A model generated the notes under the pieces. That model was given only the letters and a program-made list of their open reading frames with translations. It searched no databases and had not been told where the DNA came from. Positions 1 through 11,570 of a DNA stretch of 64,000 nucleotides are shown piece after piece. This stretch comes from Rotaria sordida. Its lineage: Eukaryota > Rotifera > Eurotatoria > Philodinida > Philodinidae. Location: assembly GCA_905250125.1 (NCBI GenBank), contig CAJNOL010000701.1, forward strand, positions 1-64,000, written 5' to 3'. A program made the translations under genes and the position numbers. Position 1 is the first letter of the stretch. The number at the start of each line of letters is the position of its first letter.

Positions 1-375
1 TGCTGCTGTTGTTGCCATAATATAATCATTAAAACGATAACCTTTTGATTCAGTATTTTGTTTTTGTATTGTTATAGGTAAATCTTTCATTGTATCTTGA
101 GTATATGTTGAAGATTCACATGTTGGAGATAAGAGTGAAGGATTGTGAATAGATGTTGCTACTTCTTGCCATTGTTTTTTCATAAATCGATAACGATGAA
201 GACGTTGAGTAACACGCATATGAGAATATTGTAAAGATGTTGTTGATGATTTTGATGTATAATTAACAAGAGAATCTCGAGTTTGTTTGTTAAATACATG
301 TTTAATATCATTCATAAAAGATATTGTATGACGAGATGAACTAGGAATGGAAGCCATTCTACTATTCAGTAACAT
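1..375 (-). CDS. Hypothetical protein, N-terminal 125 codons (runs off the left edge)
   Basis: The minus strand is open from an ATG at 375-373 to the first base of the window, 125 codons without a stop. A second ATG lies at codon 7. The peptide is rich in Ser, Thr, Gln and basic residues, with stretches such as HMRVTQRLHRYRFMKKQWQE and a polyalanine-like end (MATTAA). I see no signal peptide, membrane segment or recognisable domain in this part. The codon usage (Ser TCA, Thr ACA, Gln CAA) matches the well-supported genes of the window, which favours a real gene. The AT-rich upstream sequence is non-coding. Function unknown; the rest of the gene is outside the window and a splice site could interrupt the open stretch. 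Confidence 0.6.
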   Translation of the reverse strand, partial: MLLNSRMASIPSSSRHTISFMNDIKHVFNKQTRDSLVNYTSKSSTTSLQYSHMRVTQRLHRYRFMKKQWQEVATSIHNPSLLSPTCESSTYTQDTMKDLPITIQKQNTESKGYRFNDYIMATTAA

Positions 376-2145
376 TTTTCTTTCTCAATAAAATGAATAC
401 TTAATAATATAAAAATAAAAATTTATTTTATTCAATCAATAACTTACATTTGTTTCTCTATCGTTAATTTAAAATTAAAATATATAAACAAAAAAAAATT
501 TCATCGTTCTTACTCTCTCTCTCTATATATATAGATATATAGATATAAATGTGGGTGTATTTTAATTTTTTCACATCACGACTTACTAGAGAACGAAAAT
601 AAGAAGCAAATACAATGTAACAGTGGAAACGAAGTATGGTTGTGTTTTCTTATTTAAAATCAAGTTGAGTATAATGTGACACACGATTACCATTGAATCT
701 GTACACAAAAAAAAGTAAAGAGAAAGAGAAAAACAAAACAAAGAAGACTTATTATAATACGAAAAAGAATCATGAGAATAATATTAGACAGAATACGTTT
801 GCATATTTAATTACAGACGTCATACTATTTTGAATAAAAATAAAATCATAAATATTTTTCTTTCAAAGAAATCATCTGATTAAAATTCTTTTCAATATAT
901 TTTTTTTTTCTTAGAAATATTTCCTAATTAATTGAAAATAATGACGTTGTTTATTCGTATAGATTAATATTATACAGTATTTTCAATTTCTTTTTTTCTT
1001 TTGTCAAGTACTCGATCTGACTACCACAAATAGAAAAATAAAAAACAAAATTGATTTGTTATAAAATTTTTTGTTACTGTATGAATAAATGATCTTACAC
1101 ACATACGGCTGGAACAGGATTTTTTGACTAAGGTTATTTCTTTAGAATATAAAAATAGTTTGATCTAAGCTAAAACTGTCTTAAGTAAATAATTGAATCA
1201 AAAAAACAATAGAAAGAAAGATTCAGGAATCTATTGATTATATTGTAGTGAGTAAGTGAGCTAAGATCGTCAAAAAAAAAAATTGTGTAATCTAACAAAG
1301 TAGAAGATTAGTCAACATCGAAGTCATTTCGTTTGCTGTTCCATTTCAAGATAAATTTCTTTCGATTCATTTGAAAATAATTATTAAATAATTGTTTTTT
1401 CTTCATGAAATCATGATAATATTATCTATTGTTTTGCATATGATATTTTCGACTTCGTTTTTTTTTTTAGATATTTTATTAATGTATTTTTATTATTTTG
1501 AATTTAAAGTATAAATAACAAAGAACGGTTTTTTTTTAAAATTTGATTGGTGTTTTATTCTAAATTAATAAAAGACAATATGTTATGAATACATTCGTGC
1601 AGGTGATGTGTACAGTACTTGGCTGATTTGCATATTTATTTTTTAGATTAAAATTCAGGGTAACTAAAAAAAGAGAAAAATAAAATTATCATCTATAATT
1701 AGTGTCTCAACAGAGACTTTTTCTCTTTGTTAAGATGGCGAACTGCATTTGTATTCTGTGCATTTACAATACCTGAATATGTCGTGTTGAAGTTTTAGTT
1801 TTAATATGACTATATTGAATTTTTTTTCTTATATATTAAAATTTAAAAATAATTTTAGATTTGAAATTGAAGCAGAATTTATTCTAAATATTCATTTTAA
1901 ATCAAATAAAATAAATGTTGTTTTTTTTTAAACAGATCAATAAAAAAATAAAAATTTTCATACTGAATTGAATCATTATCGAAAAACTGTTAGTACAATC
2001 CGTGCAGGATTAAAATGTGAAATACAATGTAGTTGTTGTTGCTAATCATAGAAGATGACTTTATTCTATCTATTTTGAAACACATTTCTTCACTATTCTA
2101 TTATTTAGTCCTTCAAAAATGTAATAAGGAAGTTGTTCATACATT
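376..2145. other. Non-coding stretch upstream of the left-edge gene
   Basis: About 1.8 kb of AT-rich sequence with short homopolymers and a CT/TA microsatellite near 510-545. No open frame with coding-like composition, RNA gene or repeat boundary is seen. It presumably holds the promoter of the minus-strand gene at its left end. Confidence 0.5.
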
Positions 2146-2152
2146 AGAACGA

Positions 2153-2967
2153 GTAGAGATGCAACGGTGACGATCATTCACCGGTTAACCGTAGGTACGG
2201 TTATCGGTCCCACTACGGTAACCGTACCTACGGTTACCGGTCCCACTACCGTAACCGTAGGTACGGTTACCGGTTCAAACCCGTTGTCAACAAAAACAGC
2301 ATTTTTTAAGAAAATAATGATATTTCATAAAGGTTGACGAAAGTAAATCGAAGTCGAGGAATCTGAATCTGAAGTCAGTTTTTGAAAATTTTGAATTGAA
2401 TTTTTTCGACAAAGGATAGGTTTTTTTAGAAAAATAATGATATTTTATAAAGGTTGACGAAAGTAAATCGAGGTCGAAGAATCCGAATCTGAAGTCGGCT
2501 TTTGAAAATTTTGAGTTTTAGTTCTTCACATATGATGTTTTTCAGGGATAAAGTTTTCTGTAAAAAAAGATGACTTTCAAGGAGCAGTTTAGTCTTGGGG
2601 AGAGAAAATTGAAAAGTTCGTGGATCTGATTTCAGATTCGGATTCTTCGACCTTGACTGACTTTTCGTCAACCTTTCTAAAGTATCATTATTTTTCTAAA
2701 AAAACCCTTTCCTTTGTCGAAAAAATTCAATTCGAAATTTTCAAAAACTAACCTCAGGTTCGGATTCTTCGATCTCGATTTACTTTCGCCAACCTTTATA
2801 AAATATCGTTATTTTCTTAAAAAATGCTGTTTTTGTTGACAACGGGTTTGAACCGGTAACTACCTACGGTTATCGGTTGACAACGAGTTTGAATCGATAA
2901 CTACCTACGGTTATCGTACTTGGATCGGTAACCGTACCTACGGTTATCGTCACCGTTGCATCCCTAC
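2153..2967. mobile_element. Palindromic non-autonomous DNA element (hAT-like MITE), 815 bp
   Basis: The two ends are inverted copies: the left starts GTAGAGATGCAACGGTGACG and the right ends in the reverse complement with one change (GTAGGGATGCAACGG). A perfect 7-bp direct repeat AGAACGA flanks the element at 2146-2152 and 2968-2974, a target-site duplication. The ends resemble hAT termini (TAGGGATG-type), and hAT elements make 8-bp duplications, so hAT is an inference. Internally, short palindromic units around CCGTAGGTACGG are repeated near both ends. A 120-bp unit containing AAAGGTTGACGAAAGTAAAT is tandemly repeated in the left arm (near 2329 and 2449) and mirrored in the right arm. Nothing in it encodes a transposase. 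Confidence 0.85.
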
Positions 2968-2974
2968 AGAACGA

Positions 2975-5199
2975 AACGTTATTGACATCATAGTCTTTGA
3001 TCGTATATCAACAACGTCTATCGCGGTCTGTGATAGACAGGAGAGTCCTAACTTCTACCCTTTATACATCAACATTCCTTTTAGATCGTGTTTCAAAAAA
3101 GAAGCTCTTAAATTTCGAACAGAAGAAAGAATAGGTGTTACTATTCAAAATTTTAATATATTATTTCTGATGCAAATCAATGATTTATGCAAAAGACTTC
3201 TACCTTTATTTCACTTTGCTGAGATAAAATTTCATCTTAATCCCATTGTAATAGTTTATTAATGTCTCAATGATACAAAAAAAAATATGAAAGCGGTAGT
3301 TTATTATTTGAATATGTTGTGTAATATATATATAGAGAGAGAGAGAGGAATATTCATTTCAATGTTCACATTGACTATAACCGGGTTTGTATAGAGCAAA
3401 TCTATCGATTGTTTAATCGAATGCAATCTTAAAAAACAATACAGTTATAAGAACAAAAAGTTATTAGTTTAGTTGGTTTTTATGTGTGTGTTTATTTACA
3501 TCGTCTTGAAAAGCATAATCACAAACCGATTTCTCAGTGAGAATCTAAACTTTTCAATTGTTTATAGCGCATACCTACACCTTGCTCCAAGATGTTGAGC
3601 AAAACGTTGAAAGCTGGAATGCATGTGATTGAACTTAAAGTTCTTATAAGTTCTGTTATGTAGACCAATTATATATTCTGTGCTATCATTAGAAAGATTC
3701 TCTTATTTTATCTGTATTTTTCTCTAGAAGTAGCACAATCGTTTATCTTTTTTTGAGAGTAAATACAAGTGAAATAGAATAATCTTTGAAAAGATAGAAC
3801 AAAATATATGATTGACTTGCAGTATACAATTTATAATTCAAATCGACTTTCACATCGAAAGTATCAAAATTAATCTTTTTTTATTCAACGATCATCATCT
3901 GAAATGAAGTAAATAATAACAAGTCTCAATAATATAATAAATTATTTTAAATTTTTAGTTGATAATAAACATGACAAATTGACAAAATTTAAATCAAAAA
4001 ATGATGTTTGTTTTCAGAAAAATTCTTGTAATTTGTAGAGACATTTAGTTTTAGTTGATTAAAGATTTTTTTACTGAAAGATAGGTTACTGCAATCTATA
4101 GAAGGTATGAGCTTTTGATCAAACAAGAAGAAAAAATATTTATCTAAAAAGAATTGCGAGAATTTATAGAAAGGTATACCTGTTAATTATAAAGTAAGAG
4201 TATGATAATTATTTTTCTTTTTTTTTATCATAATTATCAAGTCTCATACGAACTAATATTTACACACATTGACAAAATGAATTTAAAACTAACCTAAATT
4301 GTGTAAAAAAGAAATATATTATTATTATTATTAGTTGCATTAAAAATCTTTTCTCTAGAAGAGAATTAAATATTTTGGATAGATCTTGACTAAATAAATT
4401 TATATTTTTATTATTGATTTATGTAAAACTCAGCATACATGAGCAAGAGTTATCGACTTGAAAATACCTAAGAAAAATTGTAATTAAAGTTAACGATAGG
4501 TTTCACAAGTTAAAAGATCATTATTAGAAATTTCTTTAGTATTTTGATACTTTCTACAAAAAAAAAATGATTAAATCGAGTTAAAAACTTCAAACAATAC
4601 GAAATTCACAAATCTGTATTACATATCTAAGAAAAATCATTTGAATTCTGTAGTGTCACTCTACCATTGATTTCTATTATGAATTAAATCTTTCTAAGAA
4701 TAGTAAACAAAATATATGAGAATAATTTCAATTCTTAATATAGAAGTTCAATTTATTTTTGAATATCAAATAATTTTATATTAATGAAATTGACAATCAC
4801 TAATTATGATGTTAGTTTCTTTTTATAAAAAGTGTAGAAAAACTTTTAAAAAAAAATTTGCGCCATATCAATATTCTCAAATTAATAACTTGTTTATTAT
4901 ATTTTCGTACTTATCATGATGCATTGTTATTTATTTTTGATTTTTTTTTTGACGTCATATGGTGAGAATAGAAAGGGCAAAATTAATAGTATTTATCTAC
5001 ACATTCAACAAGAAAAATGCACGTTATCATTTATAAACACAAACTCATTAGAATACCTCGATGATAAATATCACACAAAAAACAAAGTTCTCATTTAATT
5101 TTCATATAGAAAAAATCATAAGGAGAATTATGAGTTTTTTTTCTTAACTCCAAAAGCAAATCTTCGATCGACCAAAATATATAAAGCTGTCATTCAATA
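2975..5199. other. Non-coding stretch
   Basis: About 2.2 kb of AT-rich sequence with a TA/GA microsatellite near 3326-3350 and poly-A/T runs. The short open frame at 4916-5098 has the composition of random AT-rich sequence. Nothing else is supported. Confidence 0.45.
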
Positions 5200-6069
5200 A
5201 ATCTCAAATATTTTGTTGATTACTCATATTTTTGCACTGGAATGCATAGGTAGTATTATTATTACTATAACTTTATTCAAACTAGAGGAAGAAAAAAAAC
5301 CCAGAGAAAAGAAAGAGAAAACGCGTATGTACACATGCAAGAGTGAACTTAAGTGTCGTTTTCTATCGCGCGAAACGCACTCAGAACTTTGCTCGTTCGA
5401 TCCTTCATTCTCCTAGGTGATCGGCAATACTATAAAGATTTTCATTAGTGTTGTTGTTATTGAAAGTGACAAACAACATACACAAAAACAAATTGTACTT
5501 ATAGTTTGATTTACAAATTATTTAAAACTCAGGTAAAGTTCTCTATGATCTTATATATTACTTGCCGGTTTTTTTTTATTCTAGATTACTAACTATTATG
5601 TAAATATATATGTATAAAGTACTTCAGAGGCTAAGCAATTTTTTTTTGTTCTTATCATTTCAAAATGACATTTGAGTCAAAAGGGTACTAGAACGATATA
5701 GCGATTGCATGGACAAACATCTGTTACAAAGCGCGCTTTTGAAATAAAGAATAATAAAAAAGCAAAAAAGAAAAATAAGCAGAACTTATATATATATATA
5801 TAGATATGTTTGGTAGTTGTTATTTCACTATACTTGAATCTATATGAAGATAATGTTAGTTATTTTATGATCGTAAATTTTCATCGATACAGAATTTTAT
5901 AATAGATTTATTGCCAAAGCAGATGTTATAAATGAAATATTAATCGTTCGAATATCAGAAGAACAAAAAAATTAAGTTTTTTTTTCTATTTCTCTTATAT
6001 TTATTGTCTTTTTTTTCTCTCTTTTTTTGTAATATTTTCTATTATTTAAGAATATATGATTATAATATA
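5200..6069 (+). promoter_or_regulatory. Possible promoter / 5' leader region of the PAQR gene
   Basis: A less AT-rich patch at about 5310-5430 stands out against the surroundings. It is followed by a good donor (CTCAG|GTAAAG, GT at 5533). The next downstream acceptor fitting a leader intron is TTAAATAG at 6531-6532, nine bases before the PAQR start codon. A non-coding first exon with a ~1-kb intron is one reading. Trans-splicing of a spliced leader onto the same acceptor is the other. Inference only. Confidence 0.25.
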
Positions 6070-6512
6070 TATAGGTACTTCAAAGAATATCCTGATAATG
6101 AAGGTCATCTCGATTTTTTCTTAAAATAAAAACGATTTTGATCGAGACACATGGAAATGGCATGAATTTTTCAGGATATATTGGAACTGTAGAAGAGAAA
6201 CTATGGTAAAATTTTCAGTTTACAAAAAACGAACTCTATTATGTCTTACATTTTAACATAGTCTTTTAAGCAAAATTAAATATATAGAATGAAGACTTAC
6301 AGAGAATTTTAGATTGCTAGAAGAACTATTGTTGATCATAGTTTGATGAATATATCTCTCAAACGTCATGTTATAGGACTGAAAATTTTACCATAATCTC
6401 TTCTCTACAATCTCAACATATCCTAAAAAATTTCATGTGTCTGAATCAAAATCAATTTTGAGAAAAGATCGAAATGGTCTTAAATGTCTGAATACTTTTT
6501 AGAGTACCTATA
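6070..6512. repeat. Imperfect inverted repeat (~443 bp), probable MITE
   Basis: The left arm (about 6070-6225) and right arm (about 6373-6512) are imperfect inverted copies. Both start TATAGGTACT at the outside, and both contain ATGGTAAAATTTTCAGT at the inner end. The flanks are TA-rich, so a TA target duplication is possible but cannot be proved. It lies 30 bp upstream of the PAQR start codon. Confidence 0.65.
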
Positions 6513-6541
6513 TTTATTTTTTTGTTAAATAGAGTTAAATT

Positions 6542-7627
6542 ATGTTGGATACAACACGTTTGGCGTATTATTTTCCAACTTTATCATTTTCATTCGAACA
6601 TGATATTCGAACTCGATTACAACGTCTTCATCTTCGTGCACGATCAACTTTCATTTCATTGCAAGATATGTCACATTATCCATGCACATCCAATGATATT
6701 CCACCAATATTAATTGAACCATTTATATTACGTGGTTATCGTTCACTTAATCAACCATGGTCTTATTATTGGAAATCATTATTTCATAAACATAATGAAA
6801 CAATAAATGTTTGGAGTCATTTAATAGGTATATTATATATAGGACATTTATTATATTATTATAATCAACGATTAAAATTTTATGAAAATTCACATTCATG
6901 GCCATTTGCTGTATCATTATGTACAGCTATAATCATGTTTATGTGTTCAGTATTTGCACATTTATTACATTCAAAATCTGAAACAGTTCATAAAACTTGT
7001 TTTGCAATTGATTATATTGGTGTTAGTTTACATGGTTTTGGTTCAGGTTTTCTTCATATTTATTATTCAGCACCACAATGGTATTATGATAAAATTGAAT
7101 ATCAATATGTATTTATTCTTCTTTTACTTGGTATGCTTGCTTGTCTTTCAAATTGTTTTGCTCAATATTATTTTTGTCCACCTTATCCACCATTAAAACG
7201 TATTTGTCAATTTTTACCATGTGGAATTTTATGGATTTATTCAGTTATTCCATTAATTATCGGTTTATTTCCATTAAATTTTCCATTAGATTCATGTTCA
7301 ATGTGTCATTTAGGACAAATTATATTATTTATTATTGGTGGAATACTTTTTGCTTTTGATTTACCACAACGTTTTTGTCCCGGTGCTCTTGATTTTATTG
7401 GACAAGGTCATCATTTATTTCATTTGTGCGTTTATTTAATAACTCTTTGTCAAATGCATGGTGTTTATTGGGATTATGAAAAAAATCAAAAAATAATTGA
7501 TCAAAGAAGTAAACCACATTTAATATTTTGTGCTGGTTCAATGATTTGTCTTATGTTATGGAATATTATTATTGTTTGTTATTTTCGACGATACCTTCGT
7601 GAAAAACATCATGTTCATAAAAAATGA
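6542..7627 (+). CDS. PAQR-family seven-TM receptor (membrane progestin receptor-like)
   Basis: A single exon encodes 361 aa. The family's three metal-site motifs are intact. Motif A is NETINVWSH (E86, N89, H93). Motif B is SVFAH plus DYIG (S136, H140, D157). Motif C is GHHLFH (H290, H294). In PAQR proteins the conserved His/Asp set binds zinc and is thought to give hydrolase-like activity. At least seven hydrophobic segments follow a ~75-residue cytosolic N-terminus. The text SKSETVHKTCFAIDYIGVSL and the H-x3-H motif favour the progestin-receptor branch (PAQR5-9) over the AdipoR branch, but ligand cannot be inferred. A start at 6542 leaves a full-length family member. A splice acceptor (AG at 6531-6532) sits nine bases upstream of the ATG, suggesting a spliced leader or leader intron. 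The C-terminus is basic (KHHVHKK). Confidence 0.93.
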   Translation: MLDTTRLAYYFPTLSFSFEHDIRTRLQRLHLRARSTFISLQDMSHYPCTSNDIPPILIEPFILRGYRSLNQPWSYYWKSLFHKHNETINVWSHLIGILYIGHLLYYYNQRLKFYENSHSWPFAVSLCTAIIMFMCSVFAHLLHSKSETVHKTCFAIDYIGVSLHGFGSGFLHIYYSAPQWYYDKIEYQYVFILLLLGMLACLSNCFAQYYFCPPYPPLKRICQFLPCGILWIYSVIPLIIGLFPLNFPLDSCSMCHLGQIILFIIGGILFAFDLPQRFCPGALDFIGQGHHLFHLCVYLITLCQMHGVYWDYEKNQKIIDQRSKPHLIFCAGSMICLMLWNIIIVCYFRRYLREKHHVHKK

Positions 7628-8657
7628 ATTCATAGAAAAGAAAAATAACATCGATTTTTGACATATTTAATTTAGCTCGTTTTATATTTTTCGTTTTGAA
7701 TTTAAAATGACAGAATAAGCAAGTTTCAATAATAACATGTAAAAATAGGTGTTGAGAAATCGAACATTTTTTAATATGAACTTTTAATGTCATAAGAGGA
7801 AAAACAAAGAATAAAAAACTCAATTATGTCATTTTCTTTTTTTCTTCAATTAAAAGTGATCGCCGCACGCACAAATAAAAAAAAAACATACTGTCATGAA
7901 TGAAAATACGTCATACATATATTTTTGAATAGAATACTTCTGAATACTTGTGATATTAAACGTCTTTTCATTAAAGTTTAGAAAGTACAAACAATAAAAA
8001 GAAGAAAATGATGAAATATTTAATTTTTAATCTATTCGAGTAAAATTTTCTATCAATTATAATTAAAAATAAAGATGAAATAATATTAAGAATTGAAGTG
8101 TGATTTAACAAAAAAACAAAATTTTATTTGTTTGCATAGTAAGATTAAATATTAAGTACATTTGTGTGTATTCATATTTATTTTCGAACACCTACTTCTT
8201 GTCACCATTCAACGATCGGTTAAGAAAAAAGCTAAACGAAATAAAATAATGTAAATTAGACTTTATTTATATCTAATGTTTTTTTTTTCTTTTTATAAAA
8301 AAAATTTAGATAAAATTTCCATTTGAAGTTGAATTAATTGTTGCAGAAAAAAAAAATTTATAAATCTATCAAATTTAATGGCATGATCAAAAAAAATTCT
8401 CTGTCGAATCAATCTGCTTAACTTTGTTTTTTTTTGTTCTTTTCGCACTTTTAAAATAATAATTCGATTGAATGTAAGTGTTTACCTTGTTACTATTTCT
8501 TGCATATAATCGATCGACGTGATTTGACGCAAAAGTTTTTTTTTTTCACATTATTTACGTAAATCCAGCAGCCGCAGTAGGCTATATGAATAGCATGATT
8601 TATCATAATTGGTAACAATTCAATGGTAATGTACAAGTCTTACGAAAAAAAGAAAAT
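7628..8657. other. Intergenic region
   Basis: About 1 kb between two plus-strand genes. AT-rich with poly-A/T runs. The short minus-strand open frame at 7569-7823 overlaps the end of the PAQR gene and is not coding-like. The last ~120 bp (CAGCAGCCGCAG near 8567) is the only GC-richer patch and may be the leader of the next gene. Confidence 0.4.
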
Positions 8658-11570
8658 ATGTTTTCAATGTTAAGCATATTGAATGGTGTGATTATATTTT
8701 TTTTAACAAATTTTTTTTTAATTATCAATGCAGTAAACTATTCAGACAGGCATGATTATGATGCATATGGAATACGTATAGCTAGTACAAATGATTTTGT
8801 TGTACTTGCTCAAAATGATGGTCTTCGTTATGTAGTTTCAATGGCTCCTTTTGGAATGGGATATGTATGTGGTTATAATTATAATTCATCAAATGATTTT
8901 GTTATTAGTATAGCTGTTGGTCGACAACAAAATTCTTCACAATTATCATTTGTTTATTTACGAACAAATACAACAGATGGACAATATAAAATATTAGGTT
9001 TATTTACATTTTCACGTGAAAAAAAACTTAATTCATCAAATAATTCATGCAATCGTATGTTAAATAGTAATGAAGGTCAACATGATGTGAAAATATGGAA
9101 AGATAATTCATCTGAGTTATTAACATTACAAGTTGATCTTTATGGAAAATATGCATATGGTTTTCTTTCACAAAATATTTTTATTTATGATATTAAAAAT
9201 AATTATGTACAAGATCTTTTTTGGAATGATATATTTCCATCGATTAATATTTATCCTCATGCATTAGATGTAGGTGAAACGAATGATGAATTTTCAATAG
9301 CAATTATTGCTGGTTATTTTGAAATTGATATTGAAAGAACTTTACCATCTATTTATCTTGTTCATTTAGATCCACCTTATAATATGACTCTTGTTGATAA
9401 TTATACATTGAATTCTGATAATCAAAAATTTGTTCGTGGACGTTATGCTTCTACTTATCAATTTGATTATGTTATGTCTGTTTCAATTCATGATGCAACT
9501 CAACAAGTTCTTATTGGTGTACCACAATTACATAAAACATATCTTTTTTCATTTAATAGTACAAATTTAACATTAATTAATACATTTAATCATTCAGCAC
9601 GTTCAACAAGTTGGCTTGATGATGATGGTATACAAGCTGGTTTACTTCTTAATGGTCAATCTACACTTCCTTGGGCACAATCTCGAATACAAGTAATAAA
9701 TATATCTTCTAATGACATATTATATGCTTATCCTAATAATCAACAATCATTAGAACAATGGTCAAATACACCTTCAACATTTATTCGTTTAACAAAAACA
9801 TACGATTATCAATTAGTTATACTTACAACCGATGGAGTTGTAGTGTTAGTTCCTTCAGCTGATGCAGGTTATTATAGAAAAACAGATGATATTAATAATC
9901 CATTACAATATCAAGTCACATGTCCACGTGGAACTTATAAAAGTATTCGAGGTCCAACACCATGTACGGTATGTCCAACAATGACTAGAAGTTCTTCTAG
10001 TAGTAAGAAATATTGTATTATTTTTTTTTAAATATTAACTCTTTATTTAATATTTTAAAGATGTATCATATAATTCATCACAAGGTATAAATGTAGGATA
10101 TCCGACAATACAATGTATTGCTTGTTCGTCAAATTCTATATGTCCTCTTGCTTCAATCAGTGATGTAAATAAATCACTATTTCAATCGAAAAGTCAAGCT
10201 TATGCTTATCCTACATCATCTTCAATGGCGTCATTCGATGATATTCTTATGGAAAATACATTTATTCTACACACAAATCCTTATCGATGTCTTCTCATTT
10301 CACCATTTTTTTGGGCTTTAATTACATTATGTCTTGCTTTTATTATTCTACTTATCATGGGAATTTTATACTTTTCTCCAACAAGAAAGAAGCATTTTCA
10401 ACGTCTTAAATGTTTATTACGTCATTCCGATCTTATTGGCAATGGAGAATTATGGTTTGGTGGACTTATTTCATTTTCTATTATTGTTCTTATCGGCTAT
10501 AGCTTTTGGTTTGGTACAGTTTTTGTTATCGAATATCCAATAGAAAAATCGAATGATCCTTATTTTGTATGTGATAAATCAATAACAAATACTCAATTTA
10601 GTTCAGCACTACAATTATTAGCTACCATTAAATCTGATGAAGAAAGACCTATATTTGATATGCTTGATGATCAAAAATTTACAATGACGATCAATTTTTT
10701 ACAGACAGGTTTCACTTGTAATGATGTTGCTGAGCAGGTAAATAAATAAAAAATAAAATATTTTTTATTACAATCTGAATTAATATAAATGATTAAATAT
10801 AGGAATATATTTTTGAAAATATTTTCTTTGTTAAGGAAAATATTGGCACTTATTCTGTCACATTTCCACCTGGCAATTGTACTGAGGAATCAGATAGTGC
10901 TATATTAACTGAAGCATATAATATACCTTCTCATCAAATGACTTTACAAATAAATTTGACAGGTAAATCATACTTCAGATAAATTAAATGTCAGTTCTTA
11001 TATATAGGATTATATTATATTGGTGGTGCTCGCATATGTCTTACGGGTTCTTTTTCTACAATGAATGATTCATCATATGTCGTTCAAAAATTAGACTATT
11101 GTCAATTGTTTTATACATCTGATCAAACTCTTAGTCAAACAATAGAAATCAATTTTGCCCTTACAAAAGTTATTAATCGAACAGAATCATTAGATTATAG
11201 TGATTCAACAAATTATAGTGGTATATGGATTCCAACATCATCTAATGGATCACTTAATGATCGTCTTACTTATTTACAACAAGGTGCATTTCTTCGTTAT
11301 TTATCTACACAACATATATTGATCATTAGTTTTAGTGAAACAGAATTTTATGTTATTAATAAACAAGAACCAATTGCACGAAGAGGTGAAATTATTTTTC
11401 ATAATATACTTTTTACAACAACTATTATTGGTATTTTTGCATTAGCTTTTCTTCTTTTTAAATTGATATTTACACCAATATTGAAATGGATTATTAACCA
11501 TGAGAAGTTTTTATTAAAATTTTGTAAATTAAGAAAAGAAAAATGGACAACAAATAATTATACATTTTAA
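8658..11570 (+). CDS. Secreted/multipass membrane protein: propeller-like ectodomain, ephrin-receptor-like Cys motif, three TM segments
   Basis: Four exons join in frame: 8658-10002, 10061-10737, 10803-10962 and 11008-11570. They encode 914 aa. Introns are 58, 65 and 45 bp with clean GT-AG ends. A signal peptide (residues 1 to ~25, ending IINA) is followed by ~400 residues of beta-rich, repeated sequence reminiscent of FG-GAP/propeller modules (e.g. VLIGVPQLHKTYLFSF), with many Asn glycosylation sites. Then comes a cysteine-rich motif (CPRGTYKS...PCTVCP, from residue ~422) typical of the ephrin type A/B receptor-like (GCC2/GCC3) domain. Hydrophobic segments lie at about 525-553 and 580-605. 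A second extracellular-type domain with cysteines follows, and a last TM at about 865-895 precedes a basic tail. Role unknown; cell-surface recognition is a guess. The topology (ectodomain, TM hairpin, ectodomain, TM) is unusual. Confidence is high for the gene, moderate for the domains. Confidence 0.85.

Noticed and set aside
2426-2671. 81-codon minus-strand frame inside the hAT-like element
   Set aside because: It falls in the tandem/inverted repeat structure and shows no transposase or other motif.
5213-5416. 67-codon plus-strand frame in the less AT-rich patch upstream of the PAQR gene
   Set aside because: Looks like leader or promoter DNA; reading has no motif and the patch is better explained as 5' region.
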